Virus record (IMG/VR): IMGVR_UViG_3300007541_000280
Location: 1-21,284 of that record
DNA from: a virus
DNA length: 21,284 bases
Direction: 5' to 3' (one strand)
A program made the position numbers and the translations under genes. Below the pieces are notes generated by a model that was not told where the DNA came from, ran no database searches, and worked only from the letters and a program-made list of their open reading frames with translations. Shown piece by piece: positions 1-8,484 of the stretch (positions are counted from its first letter, which is position 1; each line of letters opens with the position of its first letter).

Positions 1-222
1 GAAGAAATGCTAATCAAAAAAATTGATGGTGATAATATAACCGTTGTTAGAGGTATGGATACTTCAATAGCATCATCACATAAAAGTGGAGATGCTATTG
101 ACATTATTAATTCAATTGATGATGATTTAATTGATATTGGAGATGACTTTGGTTTCAGTGAGTCTAGATTTGATTTTGGTGATGGAAGAGTTTATAGTCC
201 AACTAAAGGAGTAGATGTATGA
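1..222 (+). CDS. C-terminal end of a probable virion (neck/tail) structural protein, 5'-truncated
   Basis: The reading frame is open from the first base of the window (two Glu codons precede the first Met), so this is the tail end of a gene starting upstream. About 73 residues are visible. The segment EEMLIKKIDGDNITVVRG followed by an ASSHKSGD stretch is a pattern I know from phage structural proteins, where a beta-strand pair carries a (V/T)VVRG motif. The remaining tail is rich in Asp, Ser and Gly. The next gene, gp16, starts inside its stop codon (ATGA), so the two are translationally coupled. In T4-like phages the genes before gp16 are the neck and tail-terminator genes gp13, gp14 and gp15, so one of these or a cyanophage-specific neighbour is likely, but too little remains to choose. 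Confidence 0.6.
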   Translation, partial: EEMLIKKIDGDNITVVRGMDTSIASSHKSGDAIDIINSIDDDLIDIGDDFGFSESRFDFGDGRVYSPTKGVDV

Positions 223-632
223 GTGAAACATTTGATAAAATAAATCAATCCTTAGATGTAGAAGTCACTGCTAATGAAGTAGTGAAAGAAACTAAAAAGC
301 AGTTAGCAGAGATCCAAAAGAAGAGTGATTCGGTTACTGACTATGAGTATACACGAGGAAATCTTTATTCTTTGATCGAAAAGGGTCAAGAAGCAATTAA
401 TGGTATTCTTGAACTGGCAGAAGAAGGGCAACAACCAAGATCATATGAAGTTGTTGGACAATTGATCAAAAGTGTCGGTGATGTAACAGATAAGTTAATA
501 GATCTTCAGCAGAAGATGAAAGATCTAAATAAAGAAGAGAAGAACACTCCAACTACTGTTAATAATGCATTGTTTGTTGGATCAACCGCAGAACTACAAA
601 AACTCCTAAAGCAAGGATTTAGCAAAGAATGA
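219..632 (+). CDS. gp16: Terminase small subunit gp16
   Basis: 137 residues, predicted almost entirely helical. In T4, gp16 forms an oligomeric ring that recognises concatemeric DNA and stimulates the gp17 packaging motor. The central segment (about residues 40-100) with TRGNLYSLIEKGQEAINGIL and a YEVVGQLIKSV helix matches the conserved core of T4-like small terminases, which includes the coiled-coil oligomerisation region. The length is close to T4 gp16 (about 164), slightly shorter as is usual in cyanophages. The start overlaps the upstream stop (ATGA), and the stop TGA overlaps the ATG of the next gene. Its position just before gp17, separated only by two accessory genes, supports the call. 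Confidence 0.85.
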   Translation: MSETFDKINQSLDVEVTANEVVKETKKQLAEIQKKSDSVTDYEYTRGNLYSLIEKGQEAINGILELAEEGQQPRSYEVVGQLIKSVGDVTDKLIDLQQKMKDLNKEEKNTPTTVNNALFVGSTAELQKLLKQGFSKE

Positions 633-1588
633 AAACTTTCAAAAACTTTATGGAGGCGTCAACTTGCCTTCACACAAAAGAAGGGGAGAAGTGTCCAGTT
701 CATGGCACGAAAGAATGCCCAGAAGTTATTGAAACACCAAGAAAGAAAAGTAAAAATTATCTTTTGAATAATAAAACAATTGGTGAAGCAAAAGAGAAAG
801 ACCATGAATATTCAATGGCACGGTCTGAACTAAAGACTGTAACTAATGCAGCAAAACGTCTTCAGAAGAAGATGGGCAAAAAAGGTGAAGGAAATCTTCA
901 GGCATGGGTACAATCAAAAATTACTAAGGCAGCAGATTACATTGATACGGCAGCAGATTATGTCACTAATGAAGAAACCATTGTAGAAAAACTGGATGGA
1001 AAAACACCAAGAGATCCTGGTTATTCGTTGAAGGACTGGTTTAAGGGTTGGGTTCAAACTGGTGGAAAATATGATGGAAAACCTTGTGCTAAGCAACCAG
1101 GTCAGACCACTAAACCTTATTGTAGAGATGCGGATGTTCGTGCATCAATGGATCCTGAAGAGAGAGAAAGAAGAGTAAAGAAAAAACGTAGAGAAGACCC
1201 AAATCCAAACCGTAAAGGTAAAGCAAAAAATGTTTCAATGGAAGCAGTTGATGCAACAAAGTATGGTGGTCCAGATAAACTCCTTCAGAGATTGGTTCCA
1301 AAAGGAGAAAAGGTTATTCCATCAACTCCCAAAAAAACTGCTAATGTAAAAGAGTCGTATTTAAGAATACAGGAAAGAGGAAAAACATATAGTATTATTT
1401 TAAATTGGAGGGGTAAATCAATTACAACTCAAATGTTTTTCCCTAAGTTTGGAAGACCGTCCAAATCTGAAGTTTTAGGAGAAATCGTAAAGGTTTATCC
1501 TGGTGCAAAGGTTCTGTACTATAATCCAGTCATGAGGGATCCAACCCAACCTTTACTTTTTGCAGGTACACAAAATGAACCCAGATGA
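629..1588 (+). CDS. Modular protein with T4 internal-protein-like N-terminus; candidate capsid-internal protein
   Basis: 319 residues in several blocks. (1) Residues 1-10, MKTFKNFMEA, resemble the T4 internal-protein targeting peptide MKTYQEFIAEA. (2) Residues 13-30 hold Cys13, His15, Cys22, His25 and Cys30, a possible zinc-binding cluster. (3) Residues 58-112 form a helical block containing HEYSMARSEL and WVQSKITKAADYIDTAADY. (4) Residues 131-205 contain DWFKGWVQTGGKYDGKPC, an Arg/Lys-rich tail and a second Cys, resembling DUF5872-type domains. (5) Residues 243-312 contain YLRIQERGKTYSII, FFPKFGRPSKSEV and YPGAKV. I recall blocks 3-5 from other marine T4-like phage proteins in other combinations, but could not check. 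IGE|A at residues 51-54 fits the gp21 cleavage consensus [L/I]xE|A. Inserted between gp16 and gp17 with an ATGA overlap upstream. Function unknown. Confidence 0.8.
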   Translation: MKTFKNFMEASTCLHTKEGEKCPVHGTKECPEVIETPRKKSKNYLLNNKTIGEAKEKDHEYSMARSELKTVTNAAKRLQKKMGKKGEGNLQAWVQSKITKAADYIDTAADYVTNEETIVEKLDGKTPRDPGYSLKDWFKGWVQTGGKYDGKPCAKQPGQTTKPYCRDADVRASMDPEERERRVKKKRREDPNPNRKGKAKNVSMEAVDATKYGGPDKLLQRLVPKGEKVIPSTPKKTANVKESYLRIQERGKTYSIILNWRGKSITTQMFFPKFGRPSKSEVLGEIVKVYPGAKVLYYNPVMRDPTQPLLFAGTQNEPR

Positions 1589-1748
1589 AATCAAACTAGA
1601 TAATGTAAGCAAAAACTTTGAGTATGCTAAAATTTCAAGAGAAATTGATGCATGTGATGACTTAGAGTATTTAAAAAATCTTTCAAAGTCTTACGTAAAA
1701 CTTTATTTCAAAACACAGGAAACGTTTGCAGATCTTATCAAAATGTAA
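1575..1748 (+). CDS. Small helical protein preceding the large terminase
   Basis: 57 residues from ATG at 1575, overlapping the 3' end of the preceding gene by 14 nt. An upstream in-frame TTG at 1560 is less likely. The protein is acidic at its N-terminus (MNPDEIKLDNVSKNFEYAK) and predicted helical throughout, with no signal peptide or membrane segment. It ends three bases before the gp17 start, so it is almost certainly co-translated with the terminase genes. A short protein of this type before gp17 is, to my recollection, a regular feature of T4-like cyanophages; T4 itself has no obvious counterpart. The position suggests a packaging-related role, but nothing in the sequence shows one. Confidence 0.7.
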   Translation: MNPDEIKLDNVSKNFEYAKISREIDACDDLEYLKNLSKSYVKLYFKTQETFADLIKM

Positions 1749-1751
1749 GTT

Positions 1752-3398
1752 ATGAGTGATAATGTATATCTTGGCAATCCTAATCTAAAAAAGGCAAATA
1801 CGCCTATTGAATTTACACAGGATCAAGTTTTAGAATTCATCAGGTGTAAAGATGATCCTGTGTATTTTGCAAACAATTATGTAAAGATTGTTTCTCTGGA
1901 CGAAGGTCTTGTACCATTTAGTCCATATCACTTCCAAGAGAAGTTAATTAACAATTTTCATAAAAATAGATTCAACATCTGTAAGATGCCACGTCAGACT
2001 GGTAAGTCTACTACTGTGGTCTCGTATCTTCTTCATTATCTTATCTTCAACGATAGCGTAAACATTGGCATTCTTGCTAACAAAGCAGCAACCGCAAGAG
2101 AATTGTTAGGAAGGTTAGCAACTGCTTATGAAAACTTGCCAAAATGGATGCAACAAGGTATCATAGCATGGAACAAAGGAAACATAGAACTGGAAAATGG
2201 CAGTAAGATATTGGCAGCTTCTACATCTGCGAGTGCTGTCCGAGGCATGTCGTTCAATATCCTCTTTCTCGACGAATTCGCCTTCGTCCCTAATCACATC
2301 GCTGACTCCTTCTTTGCATCTGTTTATCCTACTATTACTTCTGGTAAAAGCACAAAAGTCATCATCGTCTCAACGCCGCATGGCATGAATCACTTCTACC
2401 GCATGTGGCACGATGCGGAGAGAGGAAAGAACGAATATATTCCAACTGATGTTCACTGGTCTGAAGTTCCAGGACGTGATGATGAGTGGAAAAAACAGAC
2501 GATTGCAAACACATCAGAACAGCAATTCAAAATTGAGTTTGAGTGTGAATTTTTAGGATCGGTTGATACTCTCATTGCACCAAGTAAACTTAGAAATTTA
2601 GTATACGATAATCCAAAAACTAAGAGTGCTGGTTTAGATGTATATTTGGATGTACAAGATGAGCATGATTATGTTGTAACTGTAGACGTTGCAAGGGGAG
2701 TCAGTGAAGACTATTCTGCATTCGTTGTGGTAGACATTACAGAGTTTCCGCATAAAGTAGTAGCAAAATATAGAAATAACGAAATCAAACCAATGCTATT
2801 CCCCAATATAATTTGGGAAGTAGCAAAGAATTATAATAACGCATTTATCCTTTGCGAAGTAAATGATATTGGAGACCAGGTAGCAAGTATTCTCCAATAT
2901 GATTTGGAATACCAGAATCTGCTGATGTGTTCTATGAGAGGTAGAGCAGGTCAGATTGTTGGTCAGGGTTTCTCTGGAAAGAAAACTCAACTTGGTGTAA
3001 AGATGAGTAAAACTGTCAAGAAGGTTGGATCACTTAACCTTAAGGCAATGATTGAAGAAGATAAACTCATATTTAATGACTATGAGATCATCTCAGAATT
3101 GACTACTTTCGTTTCAAAGCACAATTCATTTGAAGCAGAAGAAGGTTGCAATGATGACCTTGCAATGTGTTTGGTCATTTATGCTTGGTTAGTTGCACAA
3201 GACTACTTCAAAGAACTAACAGATCAGGACGTTAGAAAAAGATTATACGAAGAACAAAAGAATCAGATTGAGCAAGATATGTCTCCATTTGGATTCATTA
3301 GTGATGGATTAGATGATAGTTCTTTTGTAGATGATAGTGGAGATAGGTGGTATACGGATGAATATGGTGATCGTTCATACATGTGGGAGTACATGTAA
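1752..3398 (+). CDS. gp17: Terminase large subunit gp17 (packaging ATPase and nuclease)
   Basis: 548 residues (T4 gp17 is 610). It pumps DNA into the prohead at the portal and cuts the concatemer at headful. The N-terminal ATPase shows Walker A RQTGKST (81-87), Walker B LFLDE (171-175, with the catalytic Glu) and coupling motif STPHG (207-211). The C-terminal RNase H-like nuclease shows VTVDVARGVSEDYSAF with the first metal-binding Asp, then CEVNDIGDQV, and the last acidic pair in GCNDDLAMCL. The C-terminal tail is Asp/Tyr-rich. The stop TAA overlaps the ATG of the zinc-finger gene (TAATG). No intron or inserted homing gene is visible. A patch of about 210 bases around Walker B (2220-2430) has unusually many C-ending codons compared with the rest of the gene. 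Confidence 0.97.
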   Translation: MSDNVYLGNPNLKKANTPIEFTQDQVLEFIRCKDDPVYFANNYVKIVSLDEGLVPFSPYHFQEKLINNFHKNRFNICKMPRQTGKSTTVVSYLLHYLIFNDSVNIGILANKAATARELLGRLATAYENLPKWMQQGIIAWNKGNIELENGSKILAASTSASAVRGMSFNILFLDEFAFVPNHIADSFFASVYPTITSGKSTKVIIVSTPHGMNHFYRMWHDAERGKNEYIPTDVHWSEVPGRDDEWKKQTIANTSEQQFKIEFECEFLGSVDTLIAPSKLRNLVYDNPKTKSAGLDVYLDVQDEHDYVVTVDVARGVSEDYSAFVVVDITEFPHKVVAKYRNNEIKPMLFPNIIWEVAKNYNNAFILCEVNDIGDQVASILQYDLEYQNLLMCSMRGRAGQIVGQGFSGKKTQLGVKMSKTVKKVGSLNLKAMIEEDKLIFNDYEIISELTTFVSKHNSFEAEEGCNDDLAMCLVIYAWLVAQDYFKELTDQDVRKRLYEEQKNQIEQDMSPFGFISDGLDDSSFVDDSGDRWYTDEYGDRSYMWEYM

Positions 3399-3625
3399 TG
3401 GATTTTGAAGAACAGTTTGGACTAGAGCACTTACTGTTCAAAGAAAGAAAATGCAGGACTTGTGGTGAAATAAAAGATTTAATTGATGGTTTTTATCTGA
3501 CAAGAAAAAATAGAGGAATGTATCCATCATCATATTCATATGAGTGTAAGGAATGCACCAAAAAACGAGTACTCAATGCGAGAAAAGCGGAATTGGTTCT
3601 AAGGTGGGAATATCCTGACTGGTAG
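3398..3625 (+). CDS. Small zinc-finger protein (CxxC...CxxC)
   Basis: 75 residues from ATG at 3398, whose A is the last base of the gp17 stop codon; an in-frame GTG at 3383 would add five residues and is less likely. Two CxxC pairs, in KCRTCGEI and YECKECTKKR, are separated by about 30 residues with aromatic/basic spacing (GFYLTRKNRGMYPSSY). This is the treble-clef-like zinc module found at the N-terminus of many phage HNH endonucleases and as stand-alone small proteins. No HNH catalytic residues follow, so it is probably a stand-alone nucleic-acid or protein-binding module rather than a nuclease. It is the last gene of the terminase operon; the gp18 late promoter lies in the 85-nt gap after it. 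Confidence 0.75.
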   Translation: MDFEEQFGLEHLLFKERKCRTCGEIKDLIDGFYLTRKNRGMYPSSYSYECKECTKKRVLNARKAELVLRWEYPDW

Positions 3626-3665
3626 TATGTTCATGCACTGTTTCCCCAATGTAAAAGTAGCAAAT

Positions 3666-3673
3666 AATAAATA
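3666..3673 (+). promoter_or_regulatory. Late promoter-like AATAAATA upstream of gp18
   Basis: AATAAATA fits the T4 late promoter TATAAATA and the NATAAATA form seen in T4-like cyanophages, read by gp55-RNA polymerase. It lies 37 nt before the gp18 start in an otherwise empty gap, followed by ATAGTTTT and a clear Shine-Dalgarno (AGGA at 3701-3704). Confidence 0.6.
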
Positions 3674-3710
3674 GTTTTAGAAAAAATGAATCTTCTTACG
3701 AGGAATAAAA

Positions 3711-6107
3711 ATGTCGCTTAACTTAGTATCACCTGGCGTCAAGGTAAGAGAAGTTGATTTGACTATTGGTAGAGTAGATGCTGCTAACGATCAAGTTGGC
3801 GCTATTGCAGGACCATTTGCAAAGGGTCCAGTAGATGTACCTATTCTAATTGAAACGGAACAGGATCTTCTCAGAACTTTTGGTAAGCCAATTTCTACAG
3901 ACGCACAGTATGATTACTGGTTAAGTGCGTCGTCATATCTCTCATACGGCGGAATCCTAAGAGTTCTCAGATCTGATGGTTCCACTCTCAATAACGCAAA
4001 CGCTGGCGTAAGTGCAGACTCAGTGACTTTAAAGGTCAAGTCATACGAAGACTACGTAAATGACTATAGTACTGCAACTACCTGGTCATATGCCGCTAAG
4101 AACCCAGGAAGATGGGCAAATAACTTAAAAGTCTGCACTATTGATGGATTTGCAGATCAGACTATATCTGGAATTGATACATCTGCAATTTCTGTTGGAT
4201 TTGCGGTAACTCAATCTATTGAAGGGAGAATTTCCGCTGGTGCTGGATCAACTAGCACTTATAGTGGTTACATTAGATCTATTGTTACTGGAATTGGTCA
4301 AAGTGAAATCTACGTAAAAGTAACGGATAGAGTTTCAGGTAATGATTCTGTTGCTGCAGAGTATTCTCAAGGAGGATCATTATCAATTCTGGCTCCAACA
4401 ACAACAACAGTTACCACTACAGTTGGTGTAGCAACAACCGCTGGTGTAATTGATGCTGCATTTGACGTTTCAATTAGTGGAATTACTACAACTGGAATTC
4501 AAGTAGGTGACGCAGTTGCCAGCACTGGTGGCAACTCAACTGTTCCAGCAGGAACTACTGTTGCTGCAGTTGGAGTTGGTACAATTTTTGTAGATAGAAC
4601 TATTACTGGAATTAGTACCGCTGGCGATGGTGCTGTATTTACATTTACAAGATCATCTACTACTTCCACTCAAGCAAATACAATCTCTGTAAGTGATAAC
4701 ACTGGAACAGGTGCCACATCGTTTACATCTGCAACAGTAAATGATTGGTATGATCAACAAACTCTCGGATTAACCAATTCAACCGTATACTGGAAGAGCA
4801 TTGCCGAGAAACCAGGAACCTCACAGTACGCTTCCGAAAGAAGTGCAGCAAACGACGAAATTCACGTTGTCGTCGTTGATGATACTGGCGCAGTCACTGG
4901 TTCAGCAGGAAACATTGTAGAGAAGTTTACCTATCTCACTAAGTCCTCAGACGGATTAACTTCACCAACTGAGTCAGTATACTACAAAGATTATCTGGCA
5001 AGAATCTCTGAATATGTTTATGCTGGTGCTGCTCCTGCTGGAATTGCTGGTGGATTAACTGCTGGTAATTCTAACTCTTTCAATGTATCGGGAATTGGTA
5101 ACTGGGGTACTGCTGCACAAGGAACTAAGTTCGCAGTTGCAGGAGCAAAAACTTACAACCTCGTTGGTGGTGAAAACTACACTGCAAGCGGTGGTTTCGC
5201 TGCAACTCTTGATAATATCGTTTCTTCTTATGAGGTTCTTAAGAATCCAGCAGAGTATAATGTAAACTTCCTGATCAACGGACCTTCTGGTGGCGACACA
5301 ATTTATGAGTCACAAGCAAAAGCAAATAAACTGATTGAAATTGCAAACCTGAGAAAGGATTGTATCGCTTGCATCTCACCACATAGAGCAGGAGTTGTTA
5401 ACGTAGCAAACTCCGATACACAAACCAATAATATTATTGCCTTCTTTGATGGACTGACCTCCTCATCTTATGCAGTATTTGACTCTGGTTATAAGTATAT
5501 GTTTGACAGATTTAACAATCAGTTCAGATACATTCCTTGCAATGCTGACGTTGCAGGTCTTATGGCAAGAACCTCAATCAACCAGTATTCTTGGTTCTCA
5601 CCTGCAGGTTCGTCAAGAGGAGCAATCAACGGTGCGGTCAAACTCGCATACAACCCATCACAAGCACAGAGAGATCTGATCTATCCTAAGAGAATCAATC
5701 CAGTTATTGCTTCTCCTGGTTCTGGAATTATTCTCTTTGGTGACAAGACTGGTCTTTCATATGCTTCTGCATTTGACAGAATTAACGTTCGTCGTTTGTT
5801 CCTTACTATTGAAAGTTCGATCGAAAGAGCGGCAAGAGACCAACTCTTTGAGTTTAATGATGTTATCACAAGATCTAATTTTGTAAACATTGTCGAACCA
5901 TATCTTCGTGATGTTAAGGCGAAGAGGGGAATTAATGATTTCATCGTAATCTGCGATGAGACAAATAACACTCCTGACGTTATTGACTCTAACCAGTTTA
6001 GAGCAGACATCTTTGTCAAACCCGCAAGATCCATTAACTTCATCGGTCTTACCTTCGTTGCTACCCGCACGGGCGTAAGTTTTGAAGAAGTCGTTGGTAA
6101 CGTTTAA
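3711..6107 (+). CDS. gp18: Contractile tail sheath protein gp18, with large internal insertion
   Basis: 798 residues against 659 in T4. The N-terminal region (SPGVKVREVDLTIG, later LLRTFGKP and YLSYGGILRVLR) and the C-terminal core (MARTSINQYSWFSPAGSSRG, RINVRRLF, TNNTPDVIDSNQF, PARSINFIGLTFVATRTG) match T4-type sheath proteins strand for strand. The extra length sits between about residues 148 and 320. It is Gly/Thr/Ser-rich and holds two related units, one beginning ISGIDTSAISVGFAV and one beginning ISGITTTGIQVGDAV. This is where T4 gp18 places its surface-exposed variable domains, so the insertion probably decorates the outside of the sheath. It is preceded by a late promoter and the RBS CGAGGAA. 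It polymerises around the gp19 tube and contracts during infection. Confidence 0.97.
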   Translation: MSLNLVSPGVKVREVDLTIGRVDAANDQVGAIAGPFAKGPVDVPILIETEQDLLRTFGKPISTDAQYDYWLSASSYLSYGGILRVLRSDGSTLNNANAGVSADSVTLKVKSYEDYVNDYSTATTWSYAAKNPGRWANNLKVCTIDGFADQTISGIDTSAISVGFAVTQSIEGRISAGAGSTSTYSGYIRSIVTGIGQSEIYVKVTDRVSGNDSVAAEYSQGGSLSILAPTTTTVTTTVGVATTAGVIDAAFDVSISGITTTGIQVGDAVASTGGNSTVPAGTTVAAVGVGTIFVDRTITGISTAGDGAVFTFTRSSTTSTQANTISVSDNTGTGATSFTSATVNDWYDQQTLGLTNSTVYWKSIAEKPGTSQYASERSAANDEIHVVVVDDTGAVTGSAGNIVEKFTYLTKSSDGLTSPTESVYYKDYLARISEYVYAGAAPAGIAGGLTAGNSNSFNVSGIGNWGTAAQGTKFAVAGAKTYNLVGGENYTASGGFAATLDNIVSSYEVLKNPAEYNVNFLINGPSGGDTIYESQAKANKLIEIANLRKDCIACISPHRAGVVNVANSDTQTNNIIAFFDGLTSSSYAVFDSGYKYMFDRFNNQFRYIPCNADVAGLMARTSINQYSWFSPAGSSRGAINGAVKLAYNPSQAQRDLIYPKRINPVIASPGSGIILFGDKTGLSYASAFDRINVRRLFLTIESSIERAARDQLFEFNDVITRSNFVNIVEPYLRDVKAKRGINDFIVICDETNNTPDVIDSNQFRADIFVKPARSINFIGLTFVATRTGVSFEEVVGNV

Positions 6108-6127
6108 TTCACTAGAGGAAACGATTA

Positions 6128-6763
6128 ATGGCTAACTTAAACATTCCAAACACGAAGGATAGAACCCTTGATGCATTCAAGGGTAGAATGATTGGGGGTG
6201 GTGCGAGACCTAATTTATTTGAGTGTGAATTATACTTCCCCGATGATGCTATTCCCGATTCAACCACAAGAGATGCACTGACTGATAGAAGTAGATTCTT
6301 AGTCAAGGCAGCAAACCTGCCAGCGTCAAACATCGCACCTATCAATATTCCTTTCAGAGGAAGAAACCTGAAGGTTGCTGGTGACAGAACATTTGATCCA
6401 TGGACCGTCACTATCATCAACGATGTAGATTTCACAATTAGAACTGCATTCGAGAGATGGATGAACCTCATCAACAAGCATGAGGACAATGCTGGAATTA
6501 CTGATCCTACTGCATATCAGAAGGATGTATTCGTAAGACAACTCGGTAGATCACCAGTTAATGGTACTCTTCCTTCTTCTTCCGCTCAAGTTCCTGTACT
6601 GAAGCAGTACAGATTCTATGGTGTATTCCCAACCAATGTTTCTGACATCGCACTTTCATACGATAGTTCAGATACCATTGAAGAGTTCACAGTAGAACTG
6701 CAAGTTCAGTGGTTTGATGCTCTTGATCCATCTGGTTCAACCCAGTTGGGAACAGGTTCATAA
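6128..6763 (+). CDS. gp19: Tail tube protein gp19
   Basis: 211 residues (T4 gp19 is 163; cyanophage forms are longer). It forms the hexameric inner tube through which DNA passes, inside the gp18 sheath. The N-terminal loop segment (MANLNIPNTKDRTLDAFKGR) is followed by tube-fold features: LVKAANLPASNIAPINIPFRG, then FDPWTVTIINDVDFTIRTAFERWM, and a C-terminal SYDSSDTIEEFTVELQVQWF strand typical of tail-tube domains. A good RBS (AGAGGAA) lies about 8 nt upstream. It directly follows gp18, as in T4. The stop codon TAA is embedded in the late-promoter motif CATAAATA for gp20. Confidence 0.93.
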   Translation: MANLNIPNTKDRTLDAFKGRMIGGGARPNLFECELYFPDDAIPDSTTRDALTDRSRFLVKAANLPASNIAPINIPFRGRNLKVAGDRTFDPWTVTIINDVDFTIRTAFERWMNLINKHEDNAGITDPTAYQKDVFVRQLGRSPVNGTLPSSSAQVPVLKQYRFYGVFPTNVSDIALSYDSSDTIEEFTVELQVQWFDALDPSGSTQLGTGS

Positions 6764-6766
6764 ATA
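6759..6766 (+). promoter_or_regulatory. Late promoter-like CATAAATA overlapping the gp19 stop
   Basis: CATAAATA matches the NATAAATA late motif. It overlaps the TAA stop of gp19 (6761-6763) and lies 26 nt before the gp20 start. Confidence 0.5.
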
Positions 6767-6792
6767 GTAGATAATAGTTCAAACTTTGATTA

Positions 6793-8484
6793 ATGGCTAA
6801 ATTATTTGGTTTCAAACTACCAGATCCTGGGGAAGGCAAGGTTTCTAAAAGCATTGTCTCCCCAGTTCCTCCTAGTGAGGAAGATAAATCAGACTTTTAT
6901 CTCTCTAGCGGTTTCTACGGACAATACGTAGATATTGAGGGAGTATATAAAAGTGAACAGGATCTGGTACGTAGATACCGTGAAATGTGTCTGCACCCAG
7001 AGTGCGATAGTGCAATTGAAGATATTGTAAATGAGGCGATCGTATCTGACTCAAACGATTCGCCTCTAGAAATTGAATTGTCGAATTTACCCGCTTCTGA
7101 TAAACTGAAAGAAATCATCAGAAATGAGTTTAAGACTATTAAAAGTCTGATGAACTTTGATAAAAAGTGTCATGAGATTTTCAGGAATTGGTACATTGAT
7201 GGAAGAATCTTTTATCACAAGGTAATTGATCTTAAGGATCCTTCCGCTGGAATTCAAGAAATTAGATATATTGATCCATTAAAAATTAGATTAATCCGTA
7301 AGGCAGAGAAAGACGGACAAAATAATCAATCACCTTTTTATGTTGCAAGAAACGGAAAGGATCCAATGAATCCTGAAAGTTATGCAGCACCAGAAATTGA
7401 AGAATACTATCTCTATGATCCAAATTCTGCATCAAAGAGTAGTGGTATTATACCGAGCAGACATAATAAAGGTTCAGTAAAAATTGCAAAAGATGCAATT
7501 ACATACGTAACATCTGGTCTAGTAGATAGAAATAAGCAAACTGTTTTATCATATTTACATAAAGCGATCAAGGCACTCAATCAACTTCGAATGATTGAGG
7601 ATTCTCTTGTTATCTACAGATTATCCCGAGCTCCAGAGCGTAGAATTTTCTATATTGATGTTGGCAATCTTCCCAAGATCAAAGCGGAACAATATCTCCG
7701 TGATGTGATGAATCGTTATCGTAATAAGTTGGTTTACAACGCCGATACTGGAGAAATTCGTGATGATCGCAAATACATGGCGATGCTTGAGGATTTCTGG
7801 TTACCAAGAAGAGAAGGTGGAAGAGGAACTGAAATCTCTACACTTCCTGGTGGACAAAATCTTGGTGAACTTGCTGATATTGAGTACTTCCAAGCCAAAC
7901 TTTACAAATCACTGAATGTTCCTTCCAGCAGACTTGATAGTGCTGGTGGATTTAATCTTGGTCGTTCTTCCGAAATTCTGAGAGATGAACTTAAGTTTAC
8001 TAAGTTTGTAGGAAGACTCCGTAAGAGATTCTCTGGTATTTTCAACGATATGTTGAAAACTCAATTGATTCTCAAAAATATTATCACTCCAGAAGATTGG
8101 GATTTACTTGAAGAGCATATTCAATATGACTTCTTGTATGACAACCACTTCTCAGATCTCAAGAAAAATGAACTTCTGACTGAGCAACTTGGAGTAGTTG
8201 CTGCTATGGAACCATACATGGGCAAATACTTCTCTGCATATTACGTCAGAACCAAAGTTCTCAAGCAAACAGAAACTGAGATCATTGAGATTGATAAGCA
8301 GATTGATAAAGAAATCAAAGATGGAATTCTTCCCGATCCAAATGCACCAATTGATCCAAATACTGGATTGCCAATTGAACCTGGTGCAGCAGGAATGGAT
8401 TTAGGTGCTCCAATCAATGAACCAAACATAGATAAGCAAGGTGCTGCAACAGAAGTAAAACCTCCAAAAGGAGGAGAGATATAA
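6793..8484 (+). CDS. gp20: Portal vertex protein gp20
   Basis: 563 residues (T4 gp20 is 524). It forms the dodecameric portal ring that nucleates the prohead, docks the gp17 motor and later joins the neck. Characteristic segments are the YREMCLHPECDSAIEDIVNEAI helix region near residues 60-80, WYIDGRIFYHKVID, IRYIDPLKIRLIRK, the central VIYRLSRAPERRIFYIDVGNLPK (about 272-294), and KLYKSLNVPSSRL followed by the FNLGRSSEI segment. The C-terminus is a Pro/Asn/Gly-rich tail. There is no real Shine-Dalgarno; the leader ends in TTTGATTAATG. The stop codon lies inside the TATAAATA of the next late promoter. Upstream and downstream genes are the T4 neighbours. Confidence 0.97.
   Translation: MAKLFGFKLPDPGEGKVSKSIVSPVPPSEEDKSDFYLSSGFYGQYVDIEGVYKSEQDLVRRYREMCLHPECDSAIEDIVNEAIVSDSNDSPLEIELSNLPASDKLKEIIRNEFKTIKSLMNFDKKCHEIFRNWYIDGRIFYHKVIDLKDPSAGIQEIRYIDPLKIRLIRKAEKDGQNNQSPFYVARNGKDPMNPESYAAPEIEEYYLYDPNSASKSSGIIPSRHNKGSVKIAKDAITYVTSGLVDRNKQTVLSYLHKAIKALNQLRMIEDSLVIYRLSRAPERRIFYIDVGNLPKIKAEQYLRDVMNRYRNKLVYNADTGEIRDDRKYMAMLEDFWLPRREGGRGTEISTLPGGQNLGELADIEYFQAKLYKSLNVPSSRLDSAGGFNLGRSSEILRDELKFTKFVGRLRKRFSGIFNDMLKTQLILKNIITPEDWDLLEEHIQYDFLYDNHFSDLKKNELLTEQLGVVAAMEPYMGKYFSAYYVRTKVLKQTETEIIEIDKQIDKEIKDGILPDPNAPIDPNTGLPIEPGAAGMDLGAPINEPNIDKQGAATEVKPPKGGEI

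Noticed and set aside
5681-6489. Minus-strand open frames across gp18 and gp19
   Set aside because: No recognisable motif, no ribosome site, and fully inside strongly supported structural genes.
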